In this document: positions 28,045-37,642 of the stretch, piece by piece
Layout: each line of letters starts with the position of its first letter
Position numbering within the stretch: the first letter of the stretch is position 1
NCBI RefSeq assembly: GCF_018449435.1
Contig: NZ_JAHCMU010000011.1
Coordinates: forward strand, 96,757-160,756
Direction: 5' to 3'
DNA: 64,000 bases
From: Flagellimonas sp. 389
GTDB taxonomy: Bacteria > Bacteroidota > Bacteroidia > Flavobacteriales > Flavobacteriaceae
The notes under the pieces: generated by a model
The model's input: the letters and a program-made list of their open reading frames with translations, nothing else
What the model was told of the DNA's origin: nothing
Database searches by the model: none
Translations under genes and position numbers: made by a program

Positions 28045-29625
28045 TTATTGATTCATCGTCAACAAAAATTCTTCGTTGTTCTTGGTCTGCTTTATACGTT
28101 GTTCCATGAACTCCATAGCTTCAACAGGATTCATATCCGCCAAATATTTTCGCATGATCCACATACGTTGAATAGTGGTTTCATCCAGCAGAAGGTCATC
28201 CCTTCGCGTTGATGAAGAAATAAGGTCAATAGCTGGGAAGATTCTTCGGTTAGAAATTCTTCTGTCCAATTGTAGTTCCATGTTACCCGTACCTTTAAAC
28301 TCTTCAAAGATAACCTCGTCCATTTTAGAACCTGTCTCTGTCAAAGCTGTAGCTATTATAGATAGTGACCCGCCATTTTCAATATTACGTGCCGCTCCAA
28401 AGAAACGTTTTGGTTTATGTAAGGCATTGGCATCAACACCACCGCTCAACACCTTTCCAGATGCAGGTTGTACGGTATTGTAGGCACGTGCCAATCTTGT
28501 AATGGAATCCAGCAGGATAACAACATCATGGCCACATTCTACCAAACGTTTTGCTTTTTCCAACACGATATTGGCAACACGAACATGTTCTGTAGCTTCC
28601 TTGTCAAATGTAGAGGCAACAACTTCTCCATGTACGTTACGTTGCATGTCCGTAACCTCTTCTGGACGTTCATCTATCAAAAGAATGATTTGATAAACCT
28701 CAGGATGATTGGCGGCTATGGCATTGGCAATATCTTTTAACAACATGGTCTTTCCCGTTTTGGGTTGGGAAACGATCATGCCACGCTGTCCTTTTCCAAT
28801 GGGGGAGAACAAGTCCATTATACGCGTTGATAATGTGCTTTGTCTCTCGGCCAACTTAAATTTTTCTTTTGGAAACAATGGTGTTAGGTGTTCAAAAGAT
28901 ACACGGTCACGGACCACTTGTGGATCCAATCCATTTATCTTACTTACCTTGATAAGAGGAAAATATTTTTCTCCCTCCTTTGGAGGTCTAACATTTCCCA
29001 GTACCGTATCTCCGGTCTTTAGGCCAAACAGTCGAATCTGTGATTGCGAGACGTAAATATCATCAGGAGAGGATAAATAATTATAGTCAGAAGAACGCAA
29101 AAAGCCATAACCATCTTGCATAATATCAAGTACGCCCTCACTTTCGATAATACTATCAAACTCAAATTCGGGTTCTTTGTACCTGTTTTTTAAATCTTTA
29201 TCAAAATTGCTGCTCTTTTTTTCATGGCCGCTATTCCTTTGATGCTGATTGTTCCTTCTGTTATTGTTTTGGTTTTTTTGAGCCCCACTTTGTTTGTGCG
29301 GCTCTCTTTTTTCCGGTTGCTTATCTTCTTTCTTAGCTACCGGTTCCGTTTCTGCTGCCTTACTTTCGGCAGGCTTTTTGGCAACAGTCTCTTTTGGTTC
29401 TCTTTTAGGTCGTGGAGCTCTTTCTCTTTTTGGTTTTGGAGCAGGTTTTTCCTTGGCCACCATGTCAGTTTCTTGTACGGCTTTTGGATTGGATGCTTGC
29501 GTATCCAGAATTTGGTAGACCAAATCAAGTTTTTTGAGTGTCTTGAATTTTGGAACACTGAGGGTTTTTGCAATTTCCTGTAACTCAGGAAGCTTTTTAG
29601 CTTTTAGATCTGAAATCTCGAACAT
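28045..29625 (-). CDS. rho: Transcription termination factor Rho
   Basis: A 526-residue Rho, longer than the usual about 420 because of a polar insertion. Residues 1-45 are the N-terminal helical domain ([19 protein letters not shown]). Residues about 55-150 are Lys/Pro/Glu/Gln/Asn-rich with a stretch of NNRRNNQ type. The RNA-binding fold follows ([20 protein letters not shown]), then the ATPase with [13 protein letters not shown] (Walker A), [12 protein letters not shown] (Walker B) and [14 protein letters not shown] near the end. Such disordered insertions are known in Bacteroidota Rho and can help it phase-separate in Bacteroides; that is not shown here. It ends with its own intrinsic terminator. 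Confidence 0.96.
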   Translation of the reverse strand: MFEISDLKAKKLPELQEIAKTLSVPKFKTLKKLDLVYQILDTQASNPKAVQETDMVAKEKPAPKPKRERAPRPKREPKETVAKKPAESKAAETEPVAKKEDKQPEKREPHKQSGAQKNQNNNRRNNQHQRNSGHEKKSSNFDKDLKNRYKEPEFEFDSIIESEGVLDIMQDGYGFLRSSDYNYLSSPDDIYVSQSQIRLFGLKTGDTVLGNVRPPKEGEKYFPLIKVSKINGLDPQVVRDRVSFEHLTPLFPKEKFKLAERQSTLSTRIMDLFSPIGKGQRGMIVSQPKTGKTMLLKDIANAIAANHPEVYQIILLIDERPEEVTDMQRNVHGEVVASTFDKEATEHVRVANIVLEKAKRLVECGHDVVILLDSITRLARAYNTVQPASGKVLSGGVDANALHKPKRFFGAARNIENGGSLSIIATALTETGSKMDEVIFEEFKGTGNMELQLDRRISNRRIFPAIDLISSSTRRDDLLLDETTIQRMWIMRKYLADMNPVEAMEFMEQRIKQTKNNEEFLLTMNQ

Positions 29626-29786
29626 TAAGTTATGAATAGGTTAAACTTGTATAACGTGAATAATTGAAGTAAAAAGTTATTTGGGTACTACGATAGGAAA
29701 GTTTCCTTGGGTAAGTGCTTCGCTAATAACGACACAAGTATACAAATTATTTTTCAAGATTAAGGGTCATTTACCAAAAAGACGCT

Positions 29787-29794
29787 TATTTTTG
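29787..29794 (+). promoter_or_regulatory. Bacteroidota-type -7 element for the DUF4293 gene
   Basis: TATTTTTG matches TAnnTTTG, 22 bp before the ATG at 29817, in the divergent gap shared with rho. Confidence 0.6.
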
Positions 29795-29816
29795 CTTTCC
29801 GAAATCGATTTAAACA

Positions 29817-30227
29817 ATGATTCAGCGAATCCAGACGTTATTTCTTGTTATTGTAGCTTTAATGGCTGGAGTTCTTCCATTTATTTTTAGTTTGTGGATT
29901 AATGGGGATGGGGTTGAGTTTTTCGCCAAAAATGAATTATGGATAAGTATTGTATTTTATGCATCCGCAGTTTTGGCCGTGATTTCGATTTTCATGTACA
30001 AAAACAGACAAAATCAATTTGTAGTAAACAGATTGAATATGATATTGAACCTTTTTTTACTAGGATTTTTCGTTTATCGATCGCTAAGCTTATCCGGAGA
30101 AACTATTGTTTCTGAGAAGGGTATTGGGATGTTGATTCCTGTATTTTCTATCGTTTTTCTGGTTCTGGCCAACAGAGCTATCAAAAAGGATGAAGATCTT
30201 GTAAAATCTGTTGATCGCTTACGTTGA
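29817..30227 (+). CDS. DUF4293 family membrane protein
   Basis: A 136-residue protein starting MIQRIQTLFLVIVAL with four hydrophobic segments and a final ANRAIKKDEDLVKSVDRLR tail, which is the DUF4293 pattern. This family is restricted to Bacteroidota, and I recall it commonly being next to rho. Function unknown. Divergent from rho; followed by a strong terminator. Confidence 0.9.
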   Translation: MIQRIQTLFLVIVALMAGVLPFIFSLWINGDGVEFFAKNELWISIVFYASAVLAVISIFMYKNRQNQFVVNRLNMILNLFLLGFFVYRSLSLSGETIVSEKGIGMLIPVFSIVFLVLANRAIKKDEDLVKSVDRLR

Positions 30228-30255
30228 ACCTAACATCTTAGTAGTATTAGTGCGA

Positions 30256-30285
30256 GAAAATCCCGGCCTAGGCCGGGATTTTTTA
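30256..30285 (+). terminator. Intrinsic terminator after the DUF4293 gene
   Basis: AATCCCGGCC (30259-30268) and GGCCGGGATT (30271-30280) form a perfect 10-bp stem with a TA centre, followed by T6. An A-run on the left side could let it act on the minus strand too. Confidence 0.92.
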
Positions 30286-30360
30286 TTAGCAGCTTTATTC
30301 TGTAAAGTTTATAATGCATAGAAAGACAATAGTTCTAACCGTATTGGATAATTAAAAAGA

Positions 30361-30855
30361 TTAGCGCTTGCCCAGTTCTATAACCTCAAGATTGGCTATT
30401 TTAGAACCGTCTACCGTAAATCGTAACATTGTACGGACTTGGTGAAACCCATGTTTTCCACAAGCGCCCGGGTTCATGTGGAGTAAATTCAATTTTTTAT
30501 CGTTCATCACTTTTAATATGTGCGAATGCCCACAAATAAAAAGTTTTGGCGGATTCTTCCTGATTTCTTCCCTTATCCTAACATTATATTTATTGGGATA
30601 GCCTCCAATATGGGTTATCCAAACATCAACATCCTCGCAAAAAAAACGATTGTTCTCTGGAAATTCGTTTTGTATAATATGGTCATCAATATTACCATGC
30701 ACTGCTCGTATTGGCTTAATCCTTTCCAGTTTGTCCGTGATGTGTAAGCCTCCAATATCGCCCGCATGCCAAATTTCATCTGCTTGCGCCGCGTACTTTA
30801 AAATGGTGTTATCTATGTGGCCATGAGTGTCCGAAAGCAATAAAATTTTGGTCAT
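30361..30855 (-). CDS. YfcE/MJ0936-type metallophosphoesterase
   Basis: A 164-residue calcineurin-like phosphodiesterase. All metal-binding motifs are present: LLSDTHGH, HAGDIGG, VHGNIDD, CGHSH and a final GACGKHGFH. These small enzymes hydrolyse phosphodiesters in vitro; the natural substrate is unknown. Starts at the ATG giving MTKILLLSDTHGH. Divergent from truA with 87 bp between. Confidence 0.9.
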   Translation of the reverse strand: MTKILLLSDTHGHIDNTILKYAAQADEIWHAGDIGGLHITDKLERIKPIRAVHGNIDDHIIQNEFPENNRFFCEDVDVWITHIGGYPNKYNVRIREEIRKNPPKLFICGHSHILKVMNDKKLNLLHMNPGACGKHGFHQVRTMLRFTVDGSKIANLEVIELGKR

Positions 30856-30942
30856 AACGCTAAAAATTTCCTAAAAAAAGAATGTTGGATTTCTGTTGGA
30901 TGGGATTAAGTATCTTTAATGACTTAAAAATAAGGCATTCAA

Positions 30943-31689
30943 TTGAGATATTTTATCCGATTTTCCTATTTCGGAAAAGCATACCATGGGTGGCAGAATC
31001 AACCCAATGCTATTACGGTACAAGAAGTATTGGAAAAGGCATTGTCCACCTTATTGCGCGAAAAAATTGAAGTTTTGGGCGCTGGTAGAACGGATGCTGG
31101 AGTGCATGCTAGAGAAATGTATGCTCATTTTGAATATGGTGCGATTGGTAATACAAAAGATTTAGTGTTTCGGCTCAATGCGTTTCTTCCCGAGGATATT
31201 GCCGTTGAAGCGATTGAACATGTTACAAAACATGCCCACGCCAGATTTGATGCTGCGGAGCGGACCTATGAATATTGGATAGTTCAAAAAAAAAGTCCTT
31301 TTTATTCGGATACTGCATATCACGTTAGACATCCTCTAAATCTAGAGGCAATGAACAAATCAGCTTCTTTTTTAATGGATTACACAGATTTTGAATGTTT
31401 CTCCAAGTCCAATACAGATGTAAAAACCTTCAATTGTAAGATTTCGAAGGCTATTTGGATTGCTACAAACGATAAATTGATATTTACTATCACGGCAGAT
31501 AGATTTCTTCGGAATATGGTACGGGCCATTGTGGGTACCCTGTTAGATGTTGGTCAAGGTAAAATGCAACCAGAAGAAATCAAAATAATAATAGCAAGTA
31601 AGAATAGGGAGGAAGCTGGGTTTTCCGTCCCTGCAAAAGGATTATATTTGACTAAAATCTTATACCCCACAGCAATTTTTAATGAGTAA
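30943..31689 (+). CDS. truA: tRNA pseudouridine synthase A
   Basis: A 248-residue TruA making pseudouridine at positions 38-40 of tRNA anticodon arms. The catalytic Asp lies in GAGRTDAGVHA; RFDAAERTYEYWI and FLRNMVRAIVGTLLDVG are further family blocks. The start must be TTG at 30943: the frame has a stop codon at 30931-30933 and no ATG before the conserved RYFIRFSYFGKAYHGW. Overlaps the next gene by 8 bp. Confidence 0.92.
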   Translation: MRYFIRFSYFGKAYHGWQNQPNAITVQEVLEKALSTLLREKIEVLGAGRTDAGVHAREMYAHFEYGAIGNTKDLVFRLNAFLPEDIAVEAIEHVTKHAHARFDAAERTYEYWIVQKKSPFYSDTAYHVRHPLNLEAMNKSASFLMDYTDFECFSKSNTDVKTFNCKISKAIWIATNDKLIFTITADRFLRNMVRAIVGTLLDVGQGKMQPEEIKIIIASKNREEAGFSVPAKGLYLTKILYPTAIFNE

Positions 31690-33454
31690 AACCGAGGAAA
31701 CAGGAACCGCTTTTGATTTTGGACTGTTCAAAAGAATTTTTGAGCATACCACACCATACAAAACAATTTTTTGGGTCGTAGCCATTGTTGCAATTCTTTC
31801 AGCTGCTTTTGCTGTTCTTACGCCGATCTTGGTACGGGATATCATAAACGAGGCCTTATCCAATAAAGATAGCGAGTTATTGTTTTATGTAGTATTGGCA
31901 ATGCTGGGCGCCTTATTTGGGCAAGTTGTCTGCCAACTTTCCTTTAATTATTATGCAAACCTTTTGGGAGAATCCGTAATAAAGGATATTAGGGTACGAC
32001 TTTTTCAAAAGATGATGGGTTTTAAGATGACCTATTTTGATAATTCGTCCATTGGTGTCTTGGTTACCCGTGCCGTAGCAGATATGCAACGTATAGGTGA
32101 GATATTTAGTCAGGGTTTCTTTGTTATTGTAGCAGATTTGTTAAAGATGGTTTCTGGTGCTACGGTCATGATACTCATTAATTGGAAGTTGGCATTTATC
32201 GTTTTTGCTATTCTTCCTGTTATTCTTATAGCAACGCGTTTGTTCCAAAAAGCGATGAAGGTTGCCTTTATAGAGGTTCGGGCACAGGTTTCAAATCTTA
32301 ATTCCTTTGTCCAAGAGCGACTTGCAGGAATGAAAATTGTACAGCTTTTCAATAGAGAGGAAATTGAAAAAGAGAAGTTTAGAAAAATCAACGAGAAACA
32401 CCAAAATGCTTGGTTGAAGACAGTGTGGTACAATTCCATATTTTTCCCCATAGCGGAGATTTCCTATTCTATCGGTATTGGTTTAGTGGTCTATTTTGGT
32501 GTGATTCAGAATATTGAAAATGTGGCTTTAAACGATACCGGGTCTATTTTTGCTTTCTTTTTCTTGATGGATCTATTGTTTCGTCCTTTGCGACAAATAG
32601 CGGATAAATTCAATACATTACAAATGGGAATGGTTGCTGCAAATAGGGTATTCAAGATTCTAGATACTGAAAGCCAGATTGCAGATACTGGGACTTTGGA
32701 AAAAGAAGATGTGAAGGGTGATATAGAATTTTCCAATGTACGTTTTGGTTATGTAGCGGATGAAGAAGTTTTACATGGGATTTCATTCAAGGTCGAAGCA
32801 GGCCAAACCGTAGCCATTGTAGGTGCCACGGGAGCGGGAAAATCAACCATTATCAATTTATTGAATCGTTTTTATGAAATAAATTCTGGTGATATTTTAA
32901 TCGATGGCCATACTATTCGCAATTATTCCTTAAAATCACTCCGTTCCCATATTGCCATCGTATTACAGGATGTTTTTCTTTTTGCCGATTCGATAGCCAA
33001 TAATATTTCACTTAGAGAATCTTCTGTAGAGCTTTCTACTATTGAAGCTTCGGCGAAACAGATTGGAGTGCACGAATTTATTTCGAGTTTACCAGGTAGC
33101 TACCACTATAATGTGAAAGAACGTGGAACCATGCTCTCTAGTGGACAACGACAATTGATTGCTTTTTTAAGAGCCTATGTAAGCAACCCAAGTATTCTAA
33201 TTTTGGATGAAGCTACATCCTCTGTCGATACCTATTCAGAGCAATTGATACAGCAAGCTACGGATAAGGTTACGGAAGGCAGAACTTCTATTATCATCGC
33301 GCATCGTTTGGCCACAATTAAGAAGGCCGATAAAATTATAGTAATGGATGCTGGGCAGATTGTAGAAACAGGTACGCATAAGGAATTGCTAAAAAAAGGT
33401 GGATATTATAGTAATCTTTATGAAGCCCAATTCTTGGCTGAAGAGGTTGCCTAA
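31682..33454 (+). CDS. MsbA-like ABC exporter (half transporter)
   Basis: A 590-residue protein with an N-terminal six-helix exporter domain (to about residue 320) and a C-terminal ATPase: VGATGAGKSTI (Walker A), MLSSGQRQL (signature, with SS instead of SG), ILILDEATSSVD (Walker B) and IIAHRLATI (H-loop). It works as a homodimer by family analogy; lipid or drug export are the usual roles. The ATG overlaps the truA end (translational coupling). The stop codon abuts the stop codon of the convergent DUF3667 gene with no gap. Confidence 0.9.
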   Translation: MSKTEETGTAFDFGLFKRIFEHTTPYKTIFWVVAIVAILSAAFAVLTPILVRDIINEALSNKDSELLFYVVLAMLGALFGQVVCQLSFNYYANLLGESVIKDIRVRLFQKMMGFKMTYFDNSSIGVLVTRAVADMQRIGEIFSQGFFVIVADLLKMVSGATVMILINWKLAFIVFAILPVILIATRLFQKAMKVAFIEVRAQVSNLNSFVQERLAGMKIVQLFNREEIEKEKFRKINEKHQNAWLKTVWYNSIFFPIAEISYSIGIGLVVYFGVIQNIENVALNDTGSIFAFFFLMDLLFRPLRQIADKFNTLQMGMVAANRVFKILDTESQIADTGTLEKEDVKGDIEFSNVRFGYVADEEVLHGISFKVEAGQTVAIVGATGAGKSTIINLLNRFYEINSGDILIDGHTIRNYSLKSLRSHIAIVLQDVFLFADSIANNISLRESSVELSTIEASAKQIGVHEFISSLPGSYHYNVKERGTMLSSGQRQLIAFLRAYVSNPSILILDEATSSVDTYSEQLIQQATDKVTEGRTSIIIAHRLATIKKADKIIVMDAGQIVETGTHKELLKKGGYYSNLYEAQFLAEEVA

Positions 33455-34219
33455 CTATTTAGCGATAAAATCTTCTAAAGACATATAGCCTGATACCAAT
33501 GCGATTGCCGCTATTAATACTCCTAACATTATCGTAATGATCATAAATAATATTAGATAAACAAAACCTCTAAAAAAAGTACTGAAAAATCCAGTTTGGT
33601 GCATTTTCCCCAAAATGAAAAACTGATAAATGACGACTGCGATTAAGAGTATCCCATTAAAAACATCATATCTAATGTCAAAAAATCCAAATAGGGGAAG
33701 GCATATCAGTACTTGAACATAAGATGTTTGTGCGGTTATATAAGCGTTGGTCACCAAATGTTCCGTATAGTTGAATTTGCGCTTATCAATAAATAGTAAC
33801 CAGGTCATTAATGCATACACGGGCATGAAGAGATATGAAATCGGACCCTGATAATCATAAACAAAATCCAAATTCGTAGTTTGATTATCAGAAAAACTAC
33901 TTTGTGTAAGGTCTATTTCATATATGTTTCTAAGAACAAAAAACAAAAGTCCCGATAGTGTTATCGCTATGGCAAAGTAGCTTATGGGATTCATGTATTT
34001 TTTTCGTGTTCCAGAAACGTAGTATTGGATTACCGTATCTGGTTTTGATAATAAATGGCGAAATGTTTTCAAGAAGGTATTATCCAAATTAAATACCTGA
34101 AAGCTTAAATCTTGCCAAATGTTCTTTAAGGATAATCTGCTCTTAACAACCTTTGCGCCACAAATTGGACAAAAACTATAATCTGATCTAAGTGAGCTGT
34201 TACAGTTTTTGCACCCCAT
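33455..34219 (-). CDS. DUF3667 membrane protein with zinc ribbon
   Basis: A 254-residue protein starting with a zinc ribbon of two CxxC pairs (CKNCNSSLRSDYSFCPICG), followed by NIWQDLSFQVFNLDNTFLKTFRHLLSKP, typical of DUF3667, and about five hydrophobic segments. Function unknown. Its ATG is directly next to the cdaA stop codon, so it is translated from the folP-cdaA transcript. Confidence 0.85.
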   Translation of the reverse strand: MGCKNCNSSLRSDYSFCPICGAKVVKSRLSLKNIWQDLSFQVFNLDNTFLKTFRHLLSKPDTVIQYYVSGTRKKYMNPISYFAIAITLSGLLFFVLRNIYEIDLTQSSFSDNQTTNLDFVYDYQGPISYLFMPVYALMTWLLFIDKRKFNYTEHLVTNAYITAQTSYVQVLICLPLFGFFDIRYDVFNGILLIAVVIYQFFILGKMHQTGFFSTFFRGFVYLILFMIITIMLGVLIAAIALVSGYMSLEDFIAK

Positions 34220-35005
34220 TTATTCTAAGTCTTTTTTAATGAAATCAATGAGTTCTTCTTTATTTTTATATGGGACAAACTCGCCATTCTTAATATAAGA
34301 AATAGCTCCGGTTTCTTCACTTACCACCAAGCAAATGGCATCTGTCTTCTCTGTGATTCCTGCTGCAGCACGGTGCCGTAGGCCAAAGCGCAAAGGAATG
34401 GTACGGTCATTGGAAACAGGTAGAATTACTCTGGTAGCTGTAATGTAATTATCTTGGATAATGGCAGCGCCATCATGTAACGGACTGTTCTTAAAAAAAA
34501 TGCTTTCTAAAATAGGTTGGGTGATTTCAATATTCATGCTATCCCCAGAAGACTTTATAAAATCAAGGGAATTGGCCCTTTCAATTACGATAAGCGCGCC
34601 AGTTTTACTGACCCCCATCTTTTTACATGCATTTATAATGGCCTCTACATTGGTATCCGTTGACATGGTCTCTTGTCTAAGAAATTTAAAATGACGGATA
34701 AAGTTTCGTTTAGAAGCAAAATTGGTAGAACCGACCATTAATAAAAATTTCCTGATCTCTTGTTGAAAAACAATGATAAGGGCTATTAACCCAATATTCA
34801 TGAATCCGCCCACCATACTACTGATCATCTTCATTTGTAGCAGTTCCGTTAACTTCCATAAGGCCCAGACGATGACAATACCAATAAAAATATTTATGGC
34901 GACCGTACCCTTTACCAATTTGTAGATGTAATACAACATCGCGGCAACAAGCACAATGTCTATGACATCTGTGATTTTAAATTCAATAAAATTTAGGAAA
35001 TCCAA
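34220..35005 (-). CDS. cdaA: Diadenylate cyclase CdaA
   Basis: A 261-residue c-di-AMP synthase (DisA_N domain), joining two ATP molecules. Three hydrophobic segments occupy residues 15-82; the catalytic motifs are D178-G-A and R210-H-R. Length and layout match CdaA/DacA. In Gram-positives and some Bacteroidota c-di-AMP controls potassium and osmotic balance; no partner such as CdaR is nearby. Second gene after folP (44 bp gap), before DUF3667 with no gap. Confidence 0.95.
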   Translation of the reverse strand: MDFLNFIEFKITDVIDIVLVAAMLYYIYKLVKGTVAINIFIGIVIVWALWKLTELLQMKMISSMVGGFMNIGLIALIIVFQQEIRKFLLMVGSTNFASKRNFIRHFKFLRQETMSTDTNVEAIINACKKMGVSKTGALIVIERANSLDFIKSSGDSMNIEITQPILESIFFKNSPLHDGAAIIQDNYITATRVILPVSNDRTIPLRFGLRHRAAAGITEKTDAICLVVSEETGAISYIKNGEFVPYKNKEELIDFIKKDLE

Positions 35006-35028
35006 CCGCGGTGTTTTTGTAAAATTAA

Positions 35029-35036
35029 CAAAAATA
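35029..35036 (-). promoter_or_regulatory. Possible -7 element for cdaA
   Basis: On the minus strand it reads TATTTTTG, matching TAnnTTTG, 23 bp before the cdaA ATG. It overlaps the folP-cdaA gap, so cdaA may have its own start site. No clear -33 element. Confidence 0.4.
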
Positions 35037-35049
35037 GCAGAATCAAAAA

Positions 35050-35883
35050 TTACTGGCTATTTGCTTTCAACTCTTCAATAAGATTTATGCATTCATATGC
35101 TTCTTTAACGTCATGCACCCTTAAAATATTGGCACCTTTTAATAATGCGACCGTATGTAGCGTTGTAGTGCCATTAAGCGCTTCTTTTGGCGAAGATTTT
35201 AATATTTTGTAAATCATGGATTTTCTACTTAAACCAATCATAATAGGAACTTTAAAGGTTCTGAACAAATCTAAGTGATTCAAGAGCTCATAATTCTGCT
35301 CTGTTGTTTTGGCAAAACCAAATCCGGGGTCTATGATAACGTCATTTATTTTTTTAGAAGTAGTTTCATTTATTTTTTTAGAAAAGTAAAACAACAGATC
35401 CTTTAATAGATCATCATAAACTGCCTGTTTTTGCATGGACTGCGGGGTGCCTTTCAAATGCATCATAATGTAGGGAACCTGATATTTCGCTACAACATCC
35501 AGCATTTTGGAATCTAAATTCGCTGCAGAAATGTCATTTATTAATGCAGCTCCATGCGCTATACTTTCAGAAGCAACCTTGCTCCGGAACGTATCCACTG
35601 AAATTATTACCTCCGGAAATTGTTTGAGGATTAGGGTAATAATCGGAATCAATCGTTTCAGTTCTTCATTTTCAGGCACATGCTCGGCACCAGGTCTGGA
35701 GCTGTAGGCGCCCATATCTATACAGGTAGCGCCATCCTTTAGCATTTTCTCAACTTGCGCAAGAATACCGCTGTCCTCTTTATATTTTCCTCCATCATAA
35801 AAGGAATCTGGTGTAAGGTTAAGAATTCCCATAATTTTTGGGACGGTAAAATCGATAAGGGTTCCTTTACAGTTTATGGTCAT
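35050..35883 (-). CDS. folP: Dihydropteroate synthase
   Basis: A 277-residue folate-pathway enzyme joining p-aminobenzoate to the pterin diphosphate, and the target of sulfonamides. Motifs: MGILNLTPDSFYDGG, IDMGAYSSRPGAEHVPENEE, SVDTFRSKVA, IIDPGFGFAKTTEQN and a final RVHDVKEAYECI. Complete. Divergent from DUF1599, which is common in Bacteroidota. Confidence 0.95.
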   Translation of the reverse strand: MTINCKGTLIDFTVPKIMGILNLTPDSFYDGGKYKEDSGILAQVEKMLKDGATCIDMGAYSSRPGAEHVPENEELKRLIPIITLILKQFPEVIISVDTFRSKVASESIAHGAALINDISAANLDSKMLDVVAKYQVPYIMMHLKGTPQSMQKQAVYDDLLKDLLFYFSKKINETTSKKINDVIIDPGFGFAKTTEQNYELLNHLDLFRTFKVPIMIGLSRKSMIYKILKSSPKEALNGTTTLHTVALLKGANILRVHDVKEAYECINLIEELKANSQ

Positions 35884-35911
35884 AAAAAATACGCACTTTA
35901 TTGGGTTTGAT

Positions 35912-35937
35912 TATCTTTGACATACTGTTTGTCAAAG
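35912..35937. promoter_or_regulatory. Dyad-symmetric site and -7 element between folP and DUF1599
   Basis: CTTTGACA (35915-35922) and TGTCAAAG (35930-35937) form a perfect inverted repeat with a 7-nt centre. The left half overlaps TATCTTTG (35912-35919), a -7-like element pointing toward DUF1599. It may be an operator in the 96-bp divergent gap. Confidence 0.5.
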
Positions 35938-35979
35938 CATTTCAGTTTTGACGAAATTTACGCAAATTAGCAAGAATAC

Positions 35980-36522
35980 ATGCAGCAGACTTCCCAACAA
36001 TATGACCACGTGATTAAGACCTGCCGTGAACTATTTCTCAAGAAAAGCAAAGATTACGGCACGGCATGGAGGATATTACGGCTTCCTTCCCTGACAGACC
36101 AAATTTTTATAAAGGCCCAGCGTATACGCGGTTTGCAGCAAAACGAAGTGCGTAAGGTCGATGAAGGGGAACAATCGGAGTTTGTTGGAATCATAAATTA
36201 TTCCATTATGGCGTTGATTCAGTTGGAAAAAGGAGTAGCGGAACAACCAGATTTGAAGGTGGATGAGGCAATTTCACTCTACGATAAAGAAGTGACCACG
36301 ACCAAAACATTGATGGAGAACAAAAATCATGATTATGGTGAAGCATGGCGAGATATGCGGGTGAGCTCCTTAACGGATTTAATACTTCAAAAATTACTTC
36401 GCGTAAAACAAATCGAGGACAACAAAGGAGCTACTTTGGTAAGTGAGGGAATAGATGCCAATTACCAAGATATTATCAATTATGCGGTTTTTGCCTTAAT
36501 TCATTTAAATGAAAAATCATGA
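35980..36522 (+). CDS. DUF1599 protein with two internal repeats
   Basis: A 180-residue protein built of two DUF1599 copies. Each has a K(S/N)xDYGxAWRxxR block (residues about 24-35 and 113-124), followed by SLTDxIxxKxxRxxQ and an EGIxxxYxDIINYxxxALIxL block. The arrangement resembles a duplicated MazG-like nucleotide-binding helical unit, but activity is unknown. It overlaps the DoxX-type gene by 4 bp (ATGA). Confidence 0.9.
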   Translation: MQQTSQQYDHVIKTCRELFLKKSKDYGTAWRILRLPSLTDQIFIKAQRIRGLQQNEVRKVDEGEQSEFVGIINYSIMALIQLEKGVAEQPDLKVDEAISLYDKEVTTTKTLMENKNHDYGEAWRDMRVSSLTDLILQKLLRVKQIEDNKGATLVSEGIDANYQDIINYAVFALIHLNEKS

Positions 36523-37613
36523 GGTATTTGGTTTGGATTTCCAGAATTTTTGTTGGGATTTTGTTTATTATAAGTGGACTCATAAAACTGAATGATCCAG
36601 TTGGTTTTTCATTTAAATTGGAAGAATATTTCAGCCAAGGCGTATTGGACCTTCCTTTTTTGATGCCTTTAGCTTTGGGTATTTCCATTTTTGTGGTTAT
36701 CGTTGAAGTGATTTTAGGTGTACTGTTGTTGATCGGGTTCAAACCAAAATTTACGGTTTGGAGTTTACTTTTAATGATAGTATTCTTCACATTTCTAACC
36801 TTTTATTCTGCCTATTTTAATAAAGTAACCGATTGTGGCTGTTTTGGCGATGCCGTAAAGCTTACACCATGGGAATCTTTCGCAAAAGATATAATTCTTC
36901 TGGTTTTTATCCTCATTTTGTTTTTGGGCAAAAAGTATATCCAACCAATATTTAATACCAAAATCAATTGGATTATTGGTGGAATAGCCTTGATCGCTTG
37001 TACTTTGTTTGCCAATCACGTATTGAACCACCTTCCTTCGGTGGATTTTAGGCCCTATAAAATTGGAGCGAACATTCAAGAAGGAATGAGCGTGCCAGAA
37101 GATGCTGCCAAGGCTATTTATGAGTATGCTTGGCGATTTAAAGTCAACGGTGATGATAAGATTGTTGTGACGAATGGCGAGTACCCACAAGTGGATGGTG
37201 AATTTATAGATGTGGAAACTACAGAGATACAAGAAGGTTATGAGCCTCCAATACATGATTTCACCATTGAACGGGATGGTCAAGATATGGCTTCGGAAAT
37301 TTTGGAGGAGAATAAGTTGGTCATGGTAATAGCGTACGATTTGGCAAAGAGCAATACCAGTGTTTTTTCAGAAGTATCCAAAGTGACCAAAATAGCAAGT
37401 GGGAAAGGATATAAAGTGGTTGGAATGTCTGCTTCCAGCGTCGATAGGGCAAATGCAATAAAAGAGAAGTTTGGCTTGAATTTCGACTTTTATTTTACGG
37501 ATGAAACGGCACTGAAAACTATTGTACGCTCTAATCCTGCCGTGCTGGTTCTAGAAAGAGGGACCATCTTACAAAAAGTACATTATAATGATTTGAACAA
37601 ATTAGTATTCTAA
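36519..37613 (+). CDS. BT_3928-type DoxX/MauE membrane protein with thioredoxin-like C-terminus
   Basis: A 364-residue protein. Residues 1-150 are the DoxX/MauE four-helix domain (VGILFIISGLIKLNDPVGFSFK, CGCFGDAVKLTPWESFAKD). The C-terminal 120 residues resemble an AhpC/thioredoxin fold (VMVIAYDLAKSN ... VVGMSASS ... DETALKTIVRSNPAVLVL) but lack the CxxC. Together this matches the Bacteroidota BT_3928 family. A redox or membrane-sensing role is possible. Between DUF1599 (overlap) and tpiA (29 bp), as in many Flavobacteriia. Confidence 0.88.
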   Translation: MRYLVWISRIFVGILFIISGLIKLNDPVGFSFKLEEYFSQGVLDLPFLMPLALGISIFVVIVEVILGVLLLIGFKPKFTVWSLLLMIVFFTFLTFYSAYFNKVTDCGCFGDAVKLTPWESFAKDIILLVFILILFLGKKYIQPIFNTKINWIIGGIALIACTLFANHVLNHLPSVDFRPYKIGANIQEGMSVPEDAAKAIYEYAWRFKVNGDDKIVVTNGEYPQVDGEFIDVETTEIQEGYEPPIHDFTIERDGQDMASEILEENKLVMVIAYDLAKSNTSVFSEVSKVTKIASGKGYKVVGMSASSVDRANAIKEKFGLNFDFYFTDETALKTIVRSNPAVLVLERGTILQKVHYNDLNKLVF

Positions 37614-37642
37614 TACACTACATAACAAAATAACAATAACAT

